In this document: positions 42,980 through 54,545 of the stretch, in pieces
Layout: every line of letters starts with the position of its first letter
How positions within the stretch are numbered: the first letter of the stretch is position 1
Assembly: GCA_032433765.1 (NCBI GenBank)
Contig: JAVIAB010000025.1
Location: 33,832,282-33,896,281 of the forward strand
Length of the DNA: 64,000 nt
Direction: 5' to 3'
DNA from: Megaustenia siamemsis
Lineage: Eukaryota; Mollusca; Gastropoda; Stylommatophora; Ariophantidae
The notes under the pieces: model-generated
Told to the model about the DNA's origin: nothing
Database searches by the model: none
What the model saw: only the letters and a program-made list of their open reading frames with translations
Program-made: the position numbers and the translations under genes

Positions 42980-43059
42980 ATCACGTCGAGAACACAGTGA
43001 CTGTTTTATTGGATGGAGAAGAATCGACAATCGAGTTCGTGGACCCGCTGAGTCGAAAC
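42980..43059 (+). CDS. Candidate internal exon of an RGK-like (Rad/Gem/Rem) small GTPase gene
   Basis: Acceptor CTTCCTCGTCATCACAG and donor AAC|GTGAGT bound an 80-bp open stretch. Entered in phase 1 it reads HVENTVTVLLDGEESTIEF and VDPLSRN and leaves in phase 0. As I remember the family, RGK GTPases have ERTxxVDGExxxLxVxD at the strand before the G3 position, where the usual DxxG is not conserved; VLLDGEESTIEFVD fits. Codons are richer in G and C than the flanks. RGK proteins bind calcium-channel beta subunits and the cytoskeleton at the plasma membrane. The neighbouring exons are not in view, the call rests on 26 codons, and a chance open frame remains possible. Confidence 0.5.
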
Positions 43060-43269
43060 GTGAGTCTACTTTTGATTAATTCTTTTAATTGACTTTTTTG
43101 GTTAATCAATTGATTGAGACATTGTTTATTGGTGTTGGGGTTTGTGCACGTTTTAGCTGCTTTGAATGTTCCAAATATTCCTTTTTTTTTTTCTTTTTTT
43201 TTCAGTGAAATCGTCAATTTCATTTTACTTTTCTTCTTTTAAAAAAAAAAATATAAATATTTTCTTGTC
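43060..43269. other. Presumed intron start, T-rich
   Basis: Begins GTGAGT. T-rich with poly(T) and poly(A) runs (43183-43250). No gene seen. Confidence 0.4.
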
Positions 43270-43481
43270 CAACTCTACGGACAACTGGCAGATGGTAAAA
43301 GAACTAGGTGACGCCCAAAACTTCGATTTGTAGATGTGTGTAAACGTGACATGAAGACTCTGAGCATAAACCCTGCAGCCTGGGAAGAAATAGCTGCAGA
43401 CCGCAATCTCTGGAAACACACTCTAAAGGGTCACCTCAAACAAGAAGCAGACAGATTCATAGAGAAAGAAAATACGCGATG
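43270..43481 (+). mobile_element. LINE-D-like C-terminal fragment
   Basis: Encodes QLYGQLADGKRTR, an in-frame stop at 43309-43311, then RPKLRFVDVCKRDMKTLSIN, PAAWEEIAADRNLWKHTL and KQEADRFIEKENTR, stop. Compare LINE-D KQILYGELKDGRRPKGRSVL and DVCRASLREF. One nonsense change otherwise leaves the frame intact, so it is fairly young. Confidence 0.8.
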
Positions 43482-43522
43482 AAAGAAATGAAAAAATAAC
43501 ATTTCTAGTGGCGCTGAAAATC

Positions 43523-46095
43523 CATTGTCAACTATGACTGACGGAGACTACTATAGTCAACTATGACTGACGGAGACTACTATAGTCAACTATGACTGAC
43601 GGAGACTACTATAGTCAACTATGACTGACGGAGGCTACTATAGTCAACTATGACTGACGGAGGCTACTATAGTCAACTATGACTGACGGAGGCTACTATA
43701 GTCAACTATGACTGACGGAGACTACTATAGTCAACTATGACTGACGGAGGCTACTATAGTCAACTATGACTGACGGAGACTACTATAGTCAACTATGACT
43801 GACGGAGACTACTATAGTCAACTATGACTGACGGAGACTACTATAGTCAACTATGACTGACGGAGGCTACTATAGTCAACTATGACTGACGGAGGCTACT
43901 ATAGTCAACTATGACTGACGGAGGCTACTATAGTCAACTATGACTGACGGAGACTACTATAGTCAACTATGACTGACGGAGGCTACTATAGTCAACTATG
44001 ACTGACGGAGACTACTATAGTCAACTATGACTGACGGAGACTACTATAGTCAACTATGACTGACGGAGACTACTATAGTCAACTATGACTGACGGAGACT
44101 ACTATAGTCAACTATGACTGACGGAGACTACTATAGTCAACTATGACTGACGGAGACTACTATAGTCAACTATGACTGACGGAGGCTACTATAGTCAACT
44201 GCGACTGACGGAGACTACTATAGTCAACTATGACTGACGGAGACTACTATAGTCAACTATGACTGACGGAGACTACTATAGTCAACTATGACTGACGGAG
44301 ACTACTATAGTCAACTATGACTGACGGGGACTACTATAGTCAACTATGACTGACGGAGGCTACTATAGTCAACTATGACTGACGGAGACTACTATAGTCA
44401 ACTATGACTGACGGAGACTACTATAGTCAACTATGACTGACGGAGACTACTATAGTCAACTATGACTGACGGAGACTACTATAGTCAACTATGACTGACG
44501 GAGACTAATATAGTCAACTATGACTGACGGAGGCTACTATAGTCAACTGCGACTGACGGAGACTACTATAGTCAACTATGACTGACGGAGACTACTATAG
44601 TCAACTATGACTGACGGAGACTACTATAGTCAACTATGACTGACGGAGACTACTATAGTCAACTATGACTGACGGAGGCTACTATAGTCAACTATGACTG
44701 ACGGAAACTACTATAGTCAACTATGACTGACGGAGACTACTATAGTCAACTATGACTGACGGAGGCTACTATAGTCAACTATGACTGACGGAAACTACTA
44801 TAGTCAACTATGACTGACGGAGACTACTATAGTCAACTATGACTGACGGAGACTACTATAGTCAACTATGACTGACGGAGACTACTATAGTCAACTATGA
44901 CTGACGGAGACTACTATAGTCAACTATGACTGACGGAGACTACTATAGTCAACTATGACTGACGGAGGCTACTATAGTCAACTATGACTGACGGAGGCTA
45001 CTATAGTCAACTATGACTGACGGAGACTACTATAGTCAACTATGACTGACGGAGACTACTATAGTCAACTATGACTGACGGAGACTACTATAGTCAACTA
45101 TGACTGACGGAGATTACTACAGTCAACTATGACTGAAGGAGATTTCTATAGTCAACTATCACTGACGGAGACTACTATAGTAAACTTGGACTGACGGAGA
45201 TTACTACAGTCAACTATGACTGACGGAGACTACTATAGTCAACTATGACTGACGGAGGCTACTATAGTCAACTATGACTGACGGAGGCTACTATAGTCAA
45301 CTATGACTGACGGAGACTACTATAGTCAACTATGACTGACGGAGACTACTATAGTCAACTATGACTGACGGAGACTACTATAGTCAACTATGACTGACGG
45401 AGACTACTATAGTCAACTATGACTGACGGAGACTAATATAGTCAACTATGACTGACGGAGGCTACTATAGTCAACTGCGACTGACGGAGACTACTATAGT
45501 CAACTATGACTGACGGAGACTACTATAGTCAACTATGACTGACGGAGACTACTATAGTCAACTATGACTGACGGAGACTACTATAGTCAACTATGACTGA
45601 CGGAGGCTACTATAGTCAACTATGACTGACGGAAACTACTATAGTCAACTATGACTGACGGAGACTACTATAGTCAACTATGACTGACGGAGACTACTAT
45701 AGTCAACTATGACTGACGGAGACTACTATAGTCAACTATGACTGACGGAGACTACTATAGTCAACTATGACTGACGGAGACTACTATAGTCAACTATGAC
45801 TGACGGAGGCTACTATAGTCAACTATGACTGACGGAGGCTACTATAGTCAACTATGACTGACGGAGACTACTATAGTCAACTATGACTGACGGAGATTAC
45901 TACAGTCAAGTATGACTGACGGAGATTACTACAGTCAACTATGAGTGACGGAGATTACTACAGTCAACTATGACTGACAGAGATTACTACAGTCAACTAT
46001 GACTGACGGAGATTACTACAGTCAACTATGACTGACGGAGATTACTACAGTCAACTATGACTGACGGAGACTACTACAGTCAACTATGACTGACG
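43523..46095. repeat. 29-bp satellite, about 88 copies
   Basis: Unit TACTATAGTCAACTATGACT+GACGGAGAC with GAGGC, GAAAC, GATTA and CTGCGAC variants. A higher-order block is duplicated: the CTGCGAC variant occurs at about 44201, 44549 and 45477, 12 and 32 units apart, with the same neighbouring variants (GACTAATATAG). The right end (45890-46090) decays to GGAGATTACTACAG. Confidence 0.97.
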
Positions 46096-46832
46096 GAGAG
46101 AAAAGAATGTTGTTCACCACAGAAATGAGATGTTTGAGAAAATAAAGATAATCACCACAGAAATAAGATGTTTGAGAAAATAAAGATGGTCACCACAGAA
46201 ATGAGATGTTTGAGAAAAGAAAGATAGTCACCACAGAAATGAGATGTTTGAGAAAAGAAAGATAGTCACCACAGAAATGAGATGTTTGAGAAAAGAAAGA
46301 TAGTCACCACAGAAATGAGATGTTTGAGAAAAGAAAGATAGTCACCACAGAAATGAGAAGTGTGAGAAAAGAAAGTTAGTCACCACAGAAATAAGATGTT
46401 TGAGAAAATAAAGATAATCACCACAGAAATAAGATGTTTGAGAAAATAAAGATGGTCACCACAGAAATGAGATGTTTGAGAAAAGAAAGATAGTCACCAC
46501 AGAAATGAGATGTTTGAGAAAAGAAAGATAGTCACCACAGAAATGAGATGTTTGAGAAAAGAAAGATAGTCACCACAGAAATGAGAAGTGTGAGAAAAGA
46601 AAGTTAGTCACCACAGAAATAAGATGTTTGAGAAAAGAAAGATAGTCACCACAGAAATAAGATGTTTGAGAAAAGAAAGATAGTCACCACAGAAATGAGA
46701 TGTTTGAGAAAAGAAAGATAGTCACCACAGAAATGAGATGTTTGAGAAAAGAAAGATAGTCACCACAGAAATGAGATGTTTGAGAAAAGAAAGTTAGTCA
46801 CCACAGAAATGAGATGTTTGAGAAAAGAAAGA
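46096..46832. repeat. 38-bp minisatellite, about 19 copies
   Basis: Unit GATAGTCACCACAGAAATGA followed by GATGTTTGAGAAAAGAAA. A block of about 250 bp (46130 onwards and 46385 onwards) is duplicated with its variants. Confidence 0.95.
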
Positions 46833-46925
46833 TAGGTTAGCTCACTTGAAGAAAATGTCTAGTGACGTTATACCAAACAAGGCTTAACGTAAAAAAGAGA
46901 TGAAGGACTCAAAGCTCGAGGCACA

Positions 46926-46956
46926 CTAAGTTATTGAGTTATTGAGTTATTTATTC
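46926..46956. repeat. Short (TTGAGTTA)n tail of LINE-G
   Basis: AGTTATTGAGTTATTGAGTT precedes the LINE-G 3' end, as at 29.9 and 56.7 kb. Confidence 0.8.
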
Positions 46957-47640
46957 AGATCATCATCATTGCACTCCGAACATGTCCATAGGTGTTCAGA
47001 TCCCCTCCTCAGCAAGTCTCGAAGTGTCCAGCGACTGACTCCAATTCTGTGTTGGTTGATAAGTTTTCTTACACGGCCGCTACGTTTCTCATCTCTGGCT
47101 GTGCCCATCTTAACTCCCATTTCTTTCATCGTAAGGAGTGACGTGGATTCATGGTTGTCGAAATCCTGTGTCCTTCCCACTCCCAGAGGGTATTGTTGAT
47201 GTCCGCCTGATTCATTGGTTGACCGTCCTCAACGACAGCGCAACTAGCCAACCTGTCCGCTCTTTCATTTCCCCGTACTCCCGCATGTCCAACACGTAGA
47301 CAAGGGTGACCTTACGTATGTTTGACTTCATCAATGACTCTGCCCTTGTCATACGTACAGATCCTGTCCCGCCTTCTATTATCATGCTCATCGAACCACT
47401 CAGTATACATGCGTGGGTGTAGTCTTGTGACTCTAACCATTTGAATGCCTTGGTCACTGCCATCACCTCCATCGTCATGCTACTCGTGGTCATGACGTAT
47501 CCACCACTGTCTTCCTTGACTATTCTACCTGCCGAGCGTGCTGTAAATGCCCATGCACTCATTTGGTGTCGTATTACAGATCCGTCTGTATAGATGACTG
47601 CATCTTCCTCATCGGTGCTATCCGACGTATCAGATTAAGT
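46957..47640 (-). mobile_element. LINE-G, longest RNase H copy
   Basis: The minus strand runs AWAFTARSAGRIVKEDSGGY, VMTTSSMTMEVMAVTKAFKW, then RTQDFDNHESTSLLTMKEMG, SGRVRKLINQHRIGVSRWTL and RDLLRRGSEHLWTCSECNDD. MTMEVMAVTKAFKWL matches the E-containing second helix of RNase HI. A frameshift lies near 47200 around the HxGVxGNE block. RNase H removes the RNA strand during reverse transcription in LINEs that carry it. Confidence 0.87.
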
Positions 47641-47689
47641 TAGAGCGACATCAGCAGAGAACCTCCACAACAGACAGCCTCAGTTGTCT

Positions 47690-48105
47690 TTAAGTGAGGC
47701 TCCCACAAGAGCAAGAAACAGAACTTTGTATCTCTCGGCATCTAAAGCGGTAGGAAGAGGGGAAGAAACAGAACTGTCTATCTCTATCGGCAACCGAAAC
47801 AGTAGAAATAGTGGAAGAAATAGAACTGTGTGTCTCCATCGGCATTGTTTCGGTAGAAAGAGGGGAAGAAACATAACCGTGTATCTAAATCAACATTTGT
47901 TTCGGTAGAAAGAGGGGAAGAAACATAAACGTGTATCTAAATCAACATTTGTTTCGGTAGAAAGAGGGGAAGAAACATAAACGTGTATCTAAATCAACAT
48001 TTGTTTCGGTAGAAAGAGGGGAAGAAACATAAACGTGTATCTAAATCAACATTTGTTTCGGTAGAAAGAGGGGAAGAAACATAAACGTGTATCTACATCG
48101 GCATC
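47690..48105. repeat. 52-bp minisatellite, about 8 copies
   Basis: CGGTAGAAAGAGGGGAAGAA recurs at 47851, 47903 and 47955 and onwards. The left units are diverged (AAAGCGGTAGGAAGAGG) and the right ones nearly identical, so growth was from the right. Confidence 0.92.
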
Positions 48106-48604
48106 CGAAGCGTCAGGAAGAGAAATAAAAGAAGAAAACAGTGATTTCTATAAAGAAAACAGTGATAAAACATGACCTTTCAAGCAGATATTGTTTGAAA
48201 CAACGGAGAGTTTTATTTATGGTTTTGAAGCAATCCACACGTATTTCATTTGACTATTGCTGTTGATTTCTTATAATCGATGAAAGATCGATACGGGCGG
48301 AGATTGATTATAATCGCGATTCTACTTCAATGCACTGCGAGTAGATCTATAGATGTTCAGTCGTCCTTAACATTCAACAAAGGTTATCTAGAATGATAAC
48401 TCTCTTGACATTTGGGTTGAACATAAAACTCAATTCACGGATTAATTTTTGCCCCTCGCCTCGCGTTCGGTTAATCAAATCACATCACCTAAGGGGAGTA
48501 AACTCATCAGTTGCAGTCTGGCAATTCAAATTTCCCCCCCCCCCCCCCTGTGTTCACTCTCGGTTTTAAATTCACAGCCTGAGGGTTAAAAGTAGCCCCG
48601 TGAC
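48106..48604. other. No gene seen
   Basis: About 500 bp unique sequence with a C15 run near 48534-48548. Confidence 0.4.
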
Positions 48605-49235
48605 GTCATCATCAAGTGCCATGCCTGCTAGCGGAGGTGATCATGTCTCTCCACAACTTTCGATCTCGACAGTTATTTATGATTTCTGTTGTTGACCGTC
48701 TGCCAAGCCATTCTCTTAAGCTGTCTGGTATCTTTTCTCTTTGCTTCCCTCTATCTCTTCGTCCCTCAATTTTTCCAGTTGTTATATTCCAGTTGTTCTC
48801 TTCTCATTACATGGACAAAAAATGATGATTGTTTCTTCCTAATATTGGAAATTAGCTCTCTTTTTGCCAGATTAGAACCTTTTCATTACTCTTCTTAGCT
48901 GTCCATTGTATTCTCAACATTCTTCTGTAAAACTACATTTCTACACCCCCACCAGTGATTTTCTTGTCTGTTGTCCATGATTCATGTCCACATGTTAAGA
49001 CTGGCTCTATATAACGTTTAAGAAATATGTTTCCTGTTTCTGTTGTAAAAATGGATTGCACATTACTGCTTTTGCCTTAGCCATGCTGAACCTCACCTCT
49101 GTTGTACATCTACCATCTGAGGTTAACATTGTCCCTAGAATTATAAATTCATTTACCTGTTTTAATATTGCCCCACCTGTCTTTATTTCGGTGATGTCTT
49201 TTTTTGTCTTCATTTTTTGCTACGATTACTGCTGT
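48605..49235 (-). mobile_element. LINE-A ORF2 C-terminal region
   Basis: From CATCATCAAGTGCC (reverse of the GAT tail) through the RREQL and KIEG regions to ILKQVNEFIILGTMLTSDGR and CTTEVRFSMAKAKAV. Small deletions relative to the 38.4-kb copy break the frame. Confidence 0.85.
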
Positions 49236-49289
49236 CTTTGTGCTAATGTGACTGATTGACATTCTCTGTGGTAATGACGAGGATAGAGT

Positions 49290-50570
49290 GTGGTATGTGT
49301 GTCTGTGTGCTTGTGAATGTGACTGTGTGTGTGAGAGTGTGTGTGCGAGAGAATGTGAGTGTGTGTGTGAGAGTGTGTGTGTGAGAGTGTGAGTGTGTGT
49401 GTGAGAGTGTGAGTGTGTGTGTGTGAAAGTGTGGTGTATGTGTGTGTGAGTGTGTGTGTTTGTGAATGTGAGTGTGTGTGTGAGAGTGTGAGTGTGTGTG
49501 CGAGAAAACGTGAGTGTGTGAGAGTGTGAATGTGTGTGTGCGAGAGAATGTGAATGTGTGTGTGAGAGTGTGAGTGTGTGTGTGCGAGAAAATGTGAGTG
49601 TGTGAGAGTGTGAGTGTGTGTGTGCGAGAGAATGTGAGTGTGTGTGTGAGAGCGTAAATGTGTGTGTGTTAGAGAGCGTGAGTGTATGTGTGAGAGCGTG
49701 AGTGTATGTGTGAGAGCGTGAGTGTGTGTGTGAGAGCGTGAGTGTGTGTGTGAGTGTGTGTGTGCGAAAGAATGTGAGTGTGTGTGTGAGAGCGTGAGTG
49801 TGTGTGTGAGAGCGTGAGTGTGTGTGTGAGAGCGTGAGTGTGTGTGTGAGAGCGTGAGTGTGTGTGTGAGAGCGTGAGTGTGTGTGTGCGAGAGAATGTG
49901 AGTGTGTGTGCGAGAAAATGTGAGTGTGTGTGTGAGAGCGTGAGTGTGTGTGTGAGAGCGTGAGTGTGTGTGTGAGAGCGTGAGTGTGTGTGCGAAAGAA
50001 TGTGAGTGTGTGTGCGAGAAAATATGAGTGTGCGTGTGTGAGAGCGTGAGTGTGTGTGCGAAAGAATGTGAGTGTGTGTGCGAGAAAATGTGAGTGTGTG
50101 TGTGTGTGTGAGAGAGCGTGAGTGTGTGTGCGAGAGAATGTGAATGTGTGTGCGAGAAAATGTGAGTGTGTGTGCGAGAGAATGTGAGTGTGTGTGTGAG
50201 AGAATGTGAGTGTGTGTGTGAGAAAATGTGAGTGTGTGTGTGAGAGCGTGAGTGTGTGTGCGAGAGAATGTGAGTGTGTGTGCGAGAGAATGTGAGTGTG
50301 TGTGCGAGAGAATGTGAGTGTGTGTGCGAGAGAAATGTGAGTGTGTGTGCGAGAAAATGTGAGTGTGTGTGTGAGAGCGTGAGTGTGTGTGCGAGAGAAT
50401 GTGAGTGTGTGTGCGAGAAAATGTGAGTGTGTGTGCGAGAGAATGTGAGTGTGTGTGTTCGTGTGCGTGAGTGTATGTGGTGTGTCTGTGTGTGTGAGTG
50501 AGTCTGTGTGAGTGTGTGTTTGTGTGCGTGTTTGTGTACGTGTGTACGTTTGTGTGTGTGTGTGGGGGGG
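49290..50570. repeat. GT/GA-rich compound minisatellite, about 1.3 kb
   Basis: GTGTGTGTGAGAGCGTGAGT and GTGTGCGAGAGAATGTGA units of about 20-24 bp. The 330-codon minus-strand frame of TH/SH repeats is an artefact. Confidence 0.96.
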
Positions 50571-50674
50571 AGGGGGGTAATAGAGGTAAAGGTGAAAGAA
50601 AATATTTTCGTTTGAGGGTGGTCAACCCATCCACTGTTGTCTTGTTCTCCAATGGCTGCACAATTAAAGTATAT

Positions 50675-51465
50675 CTCGCCTAATGATGATCACAATTAAA
50701 TTATCTCCCCTAATAATAATCACAACCAAAGTATATCTCGCCTAATGATAATCACAACCAAAATATATCTTCCCTAATCATGATCACAACCAAAGTATAT
50801 CTTCCCTAATGATGATCACAACCAAAGTATATCTCCCCTAATGATAATCACAACCAAAGTATATCTCGCCTAATGATAATCACAACCAAAATATATCTTC
50901 CCTAATCATGATCACAACCAAAGTATATCTTCCCTAATGATGATCACAACCAAAGTATATCTCCCCTAATGATAATCACAACCAAAGTATATCTCTCCTA
51001 ATGATGATCACAACCAAAGTATATCTCCCCTAATGATGATCACAACCAAAGTATATCTCCCCTAATGATAATCACAACCAAAGTATATCTTCCCTAATGA
51101 TGATCACAACCAAAGCATATCTCCCCTAATGATGATCACAACCAAAGTATATCTCGCCTAATGATGATCACAACCAAAGTATATCTCCCCTAATGATGAT
51201 CACAACCAAAGTATATCTCGCCTAATGATAATCACAACCAAAGTATATCTCCCCTAATGATGATCACAACCAAAGTATATCTCGCCTAATGATGATCACA
51301 ACCAAAGTATATCTCCCCTAATGATGATCACAACCAAAGTATATCTCGCCTAATGATAATCACAACCAAAGTATATCTCGCCTAATGATGATCACAACCA
51401 AAGTATATCTCCCCTAATGATGATCACAACCAAAGTATATCTCCACTAATGATGATCACAATCTT
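50675..51465. repeat. 32-bp minisatellite, about 25 copies
   Basis: Unit TCACAACCAAAGTATATCTC+CCCTAATGATGA, with CTCGCC and CTTCCC variants in alternating higher-order order. Confidence 0.95.
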
Positions 51466-51547
51466 CACTAACAGTGTTTTTGAACCAGCGCATCCGCTCT
51501 TTCATTGCATTAAACCACCGACTCAGCGGGGAATATAAATATACATA
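51466..51547. other. Unique 80-bp patch, possible exon-like but unassigned
   Basis: Follows AATCTTCACTAACAG on plus and is open in more than one frame on both strands. I recognise no domain and see no convincing donor. Confidence 0.2.
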
Positions 51548-51930
51548 TCGACAGTTATTTATCATTTCTGTTGTTGACCTTCTGCCAAGTCGTTCTCTTA
51601 AGCTGTCTGGTATCTTTTCTCTTTGCTTCCCTCTATCTCTTCGTCCCTCAATTTTCCCAGTTGTTACAATATATTCCAGTTGTTCTCTTCTCATTACATG
51701 GCCACACAAATGATGATTGTTTCTTACTAATATTGGAAATTAGCTCTCTTTTTTGCTTTTGACCTCTTTCAGAACATTTGTATTACTCTTCTTAGCTGTC
51801 ATTGGTATTCTCAACATTCTTATGTAAAACCACATTTCAACAGACTCCAGTGATTTTCTTGTCGATTGTCCATGACTCACATCCATATGTTAAGACTGGC
51901 ACTACATAACATTTAAGCCTATTTTCCGTG
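51548..51930 (-). mobile_element. LINE-A C-terminal fragment
   Basis: The minus strand encodes CGHVMRREQLEYIVTTGKIE, GRRDRGKQREKIPDSLRERL and RRSTTEMINNCR, close to 1742-2245. The last codons and GAT tail are missing, so it was cut at the 3' end after insertion. Confidence 0.85.
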
Positions 51931-51939
51931 ACGTCTTAA

Positions 51940-52530
51940 CGTCTTTTTATTTGTTCGTCAATTGTCCATTATTCGCTTCTATAGGTCAGACTTGGCACTA
52001 TATAGCAACGATGAACTCCCTTTCTCATATCTTCATTTGTATTGTCATACTTAGGAGCAGAGAACAACCAGCACAGAAATGCTATGTTTGTGTAAAACAT
52101 CTGGAGCGACAGAATAAACTCATAAGAGTTTATGGGCAGGAACAATTGAAGGCTGTGTCTGAAAAGTGTTCCTTGTTGCAGTTTCCTCATATTCCAAGTC
52201 CGGCTTGTTGAAGGAGCTACTGAATTACGTGCTCTGTGCACACTGTGAGCTGTGCGTTTTCATCTGTTTTGATCGTGTTTCGATATTCAAATTGTTTACG
52301 ATGAAGGATGATATCGTATGATGGAGAACTGATGGCTGTGTTCACTTTCTGTGCGGTTTCGCCTTATGTCTTTTGACGTGTGCTGAGACTGCTATGATGC
52401 GGACTACCGCTACCTTTCTTTATTTGAGAGATGAGATAGTAATTCGGATGATTCCACTGGCACGGGCAGTTGAGCAATTATGGATTTTAATTCGTTTGTA
52501 GTGATACCGGGGTCTTCCATAACCAAACTC
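51940..52530 (-). repeat. R2 with LINE-like extension
   Basis: 52122-52530 is the inverse of R2. Left of it the minus strand continues in one frame (SLQLFLPINSYEFILSLQMF, YTNIAFLCWLF, then VHRCYIVPSLTYRSE). The last part resembles the CYVEPVLxYGxE block of LINE ORF2, so R2 may itself be a fragment of an unclassified LINE. Confidence 0.55.
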
Positions 52531-52871
52531 ATAAGAGACGCAATCGGCATGGACCTAGTCTTGAAGAGCATACAGAGGCAGATTGTACTACCTCAATCTC
52601 CCACCCCCCTAAAAAAAATGAGTCTGCCAGTATATGAGAAAATGCGTTGTACTTCCAAGCCATTGGGGCAACATTAAGAAGTGATGAATGATGCAGAGTC
52701 AGAGGGGTAACGAGAGTGAGATGGCGTGACGGTATATAGAAATGTAAACAAAAACATGAAATAGCAATGACTGAGGCAGCAGAGCGAGGGTTAGAACTTT
52801 GATTTCACTCGGATACTAATAAATGTACAAGGATTAATATGGTTATTGTTATAGTTATTGTTATAGTTAGT
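52531..52871. other. No gene seen
   Basis: Unique-looking sequence with short frames only. Confidence 0.4.
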
Positions 52872-53090
52872 CAAAGAGACAAGTATAACTACAAACGAAT
52901 TAAACGTATAACTACAAACGAATTAAACGTATAACTACAAACGAATTAAACGTATAATTACAAACAAATTAAACGTATAATTACAAACGAATTAAACGTA
53001 TAACTACAAACGAATTAAACGTATAACTACAAACGAATTAAACGTATAACTACAAACGAATTAAACGTATAACTACAAACGAATTAAAAT
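52872..53090. repeat. 23-bp minisatellite derived from the R2 edge, about 9 copies
   Basis: Unit CGTATAACTACAAACGAATT+AAA. It runs without a break into R2, whose first bases are TATCACTGCAAACGAATTAA, so the unit is the amplified R2 start. Confidence 0.92.
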
Positions 53091-53170
53091 CCATAATTGC
53101 TCAACTGCCCGTGCCAGTGGAATCATCCGAATTAAAATTCGTCTCATTAAAGTATCTAAACAAAGAAAGG
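53068..53170 (+). repeat. R2, truncated copy
   Basis: ACAAACGAATTAAAATCCAT, AATTGCTCAACTGCCCGTGC, then divergence after about 100 bp. Confidence 0.75.
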
Positions 53171-53372
53171 CAGCTGCAGTCCCACCCCCATCATTTCCTC
53201 CTCCGCCCCCGCCGATAGAAGATAACATCTTGCCACTACCGGAAACAGATCTCGCGCCAGATTAAATAGAATAAGACAAGCCAAATCCGATCTCCAATTT
53301 TGATGGCAACTGCGCAAATGATTTATTATTTTTTTTATATTTAAAAAATGAACGTTTTAGAACGATCCCACT
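53171..53372. other. No gene seen
   Basis: Unique-looking. 53350 onward approaches a short (ATC)n. Confidence 0.35.
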
Positions 53373-53508
53373 TATCATCATCATCATCATCATCAAGTAC
53401 AGGGCCTGCTGGCGTAGGTGATCATGTCTCTCCACAACTTTCGATCTCGACAGTTATTTACCATGTCTGTTGTTGACCTTCTGCCAAGCCATTCTCTTTA
53501 ACTCTTTC
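53373..53508 (-). mobile_element. LINE-A terminal fragment with (GAT)n tail
   Basis: Seven ATC units, then AAGTACAGGGCCTGCTGGCG through the ATTATT region to the PDSL codons. Only the last 40 or so codons were copied. Confidence 0.82.
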
Positions 53509-53539
53509 CGCACGGAAGCTTTTAAATCAATGCAACGGA

Positions 53540-53735
53540 AGAGATTTCAGACACACGATGTTTTGTGCGCGTGGCCGTGCGACTAAAACCACTGTTCCGC
53601 TGGCTGTAAAGCTGAAGTACGGTGTTCGAAGCCTGCGGTAGACAGAAAGGATTTTTTCTGTCGGGGGTGAAATAAAAATCCTGAGTCTCGCACGTCGTGG
53701 CGACTGCTTGACCAAGCGCCCTTTATCCCTCTGGT
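53540..53735. mobile_element. SINE-6-like fragment
   Basis: GGGGTGAAATAAAAATCC is shared with 17290-17310. A GGTGTTCGAAGCC B-box-like sequence lies at 53622-53634 on plus. GGATTTTTTCTG to AAAAATCC makes a hairpin. Strand and ends are uncertain. Confidence 0.35.
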
Positions 53736-53989
53736 TCTATCGTTGCGCCCCGACATACACCAGCAATGGTACTATGTGTCGTAAAGATACATGTTTCATG
53801 GTTTGTTGAATAAATCTATATTTTTATCTAACATACTGCATACTATTATATATGAATGTTCAGATAATTGAACAAGGTATTAAATTTCATTAATATCAAG
53901 ATGATACAAGACATGTAATAAGAATACGGTTTGATGATACTAATCAAATTGAGAGTGACGCACGATGCGGCGAGACATATAGAAAGAGT
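53736..53989. other. No gene seen
   Basis: AT-rich unique sequence. Confidence 0.4.
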
Positions 53990-54545
53990 TATGCTGTCTG
54001 GTATTTTTTCTCTTTGCTTCCCTCTATTTCTTCGTCCCTCAATTTTCCCAGTTCTTCTCCTTGTTCTTCTTTCCTTCCTCTGCTGCCGTTGGCGTCGAGG
54101 GGAGAAACAATCTGCGATTCTTTGCTCTTCTGTTGGCCTCTTCTGATGTTATTCCTCCTAGTGACTCCAGTATTCCCTTTATCCATCTCTTTCTCGGTCT
54201 TCCTCTTAATCAGGCGTTTTCGTAGCGTTTTTTATGGCTCTTTGCGTCATTGTTAGTTCTTTTTGTGTTGTTATGTGGGCGAACCAATTTATCTGTTGTT
54301 TCTTTATGTATTCGATGGCTGGTTCAATTTCGAGTTTCTTCCTCAGGTCAGTGTTTCTTACTCTGTCCCTTAAGCTGTTTCCTGTCATTCTTCTGACATA
54401 TTTAATTTCGGTGGTCGTTATCTTTCTTATTGTTCTAGAGTCCAGCGTCCAATTTTCCCAGTTGTCACAATATTTTTTGTACTCTTCTCATTACATGGCC
54501 AAAAAATGATGATTGTTTCTTCCTAATATTAGAAATTAGCTCTTT
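53990..54545 (-). mobile_element. LINE-A fragment split by LINE-C
   Basis: 53990-54053 (GTCTGG to CAATTTTCCCAGTT) and 54464-54543 (GTCACAATATTTTTTGTAC to TTAGCTC) are adjacent in intact LINE-A copies. Confidence 0.82.
54054..54449 (-). mobile_element. LINE-C inserted in LINE-A, with 14-bp TSD
   Basis: 5'-truncated LINE-C of 396 bp; the minus strand includes RDRVRNTDLRKKLEIEPAIE and YIKKQQINWFAHITTQKEL. TSD CAATTTTCCCAGTT is perfect at 54040-54053 and 54450-54463. The insertion ends in AAGAACAAGGAGAAG. Confidence 0.9.

Noticed and set aside
43523..46095. Possible CRISPR array (regular 29-bp spacing)
   Set aside because: Units are contiguous with no unique spacers, and the context is eukaryotic. 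The same holds for the 32-, 38- and 43-bp arrays.
49669..50661. 330-codon His/Thr/Ser minus-strand frame
   Set aside because: Translation of the GT/GA compound repeat.
51466..51547. Second candidate host exon
   Set aside because: Acceptor-like sequence is present, but I see no good donor, no domain and open frames on both strands.
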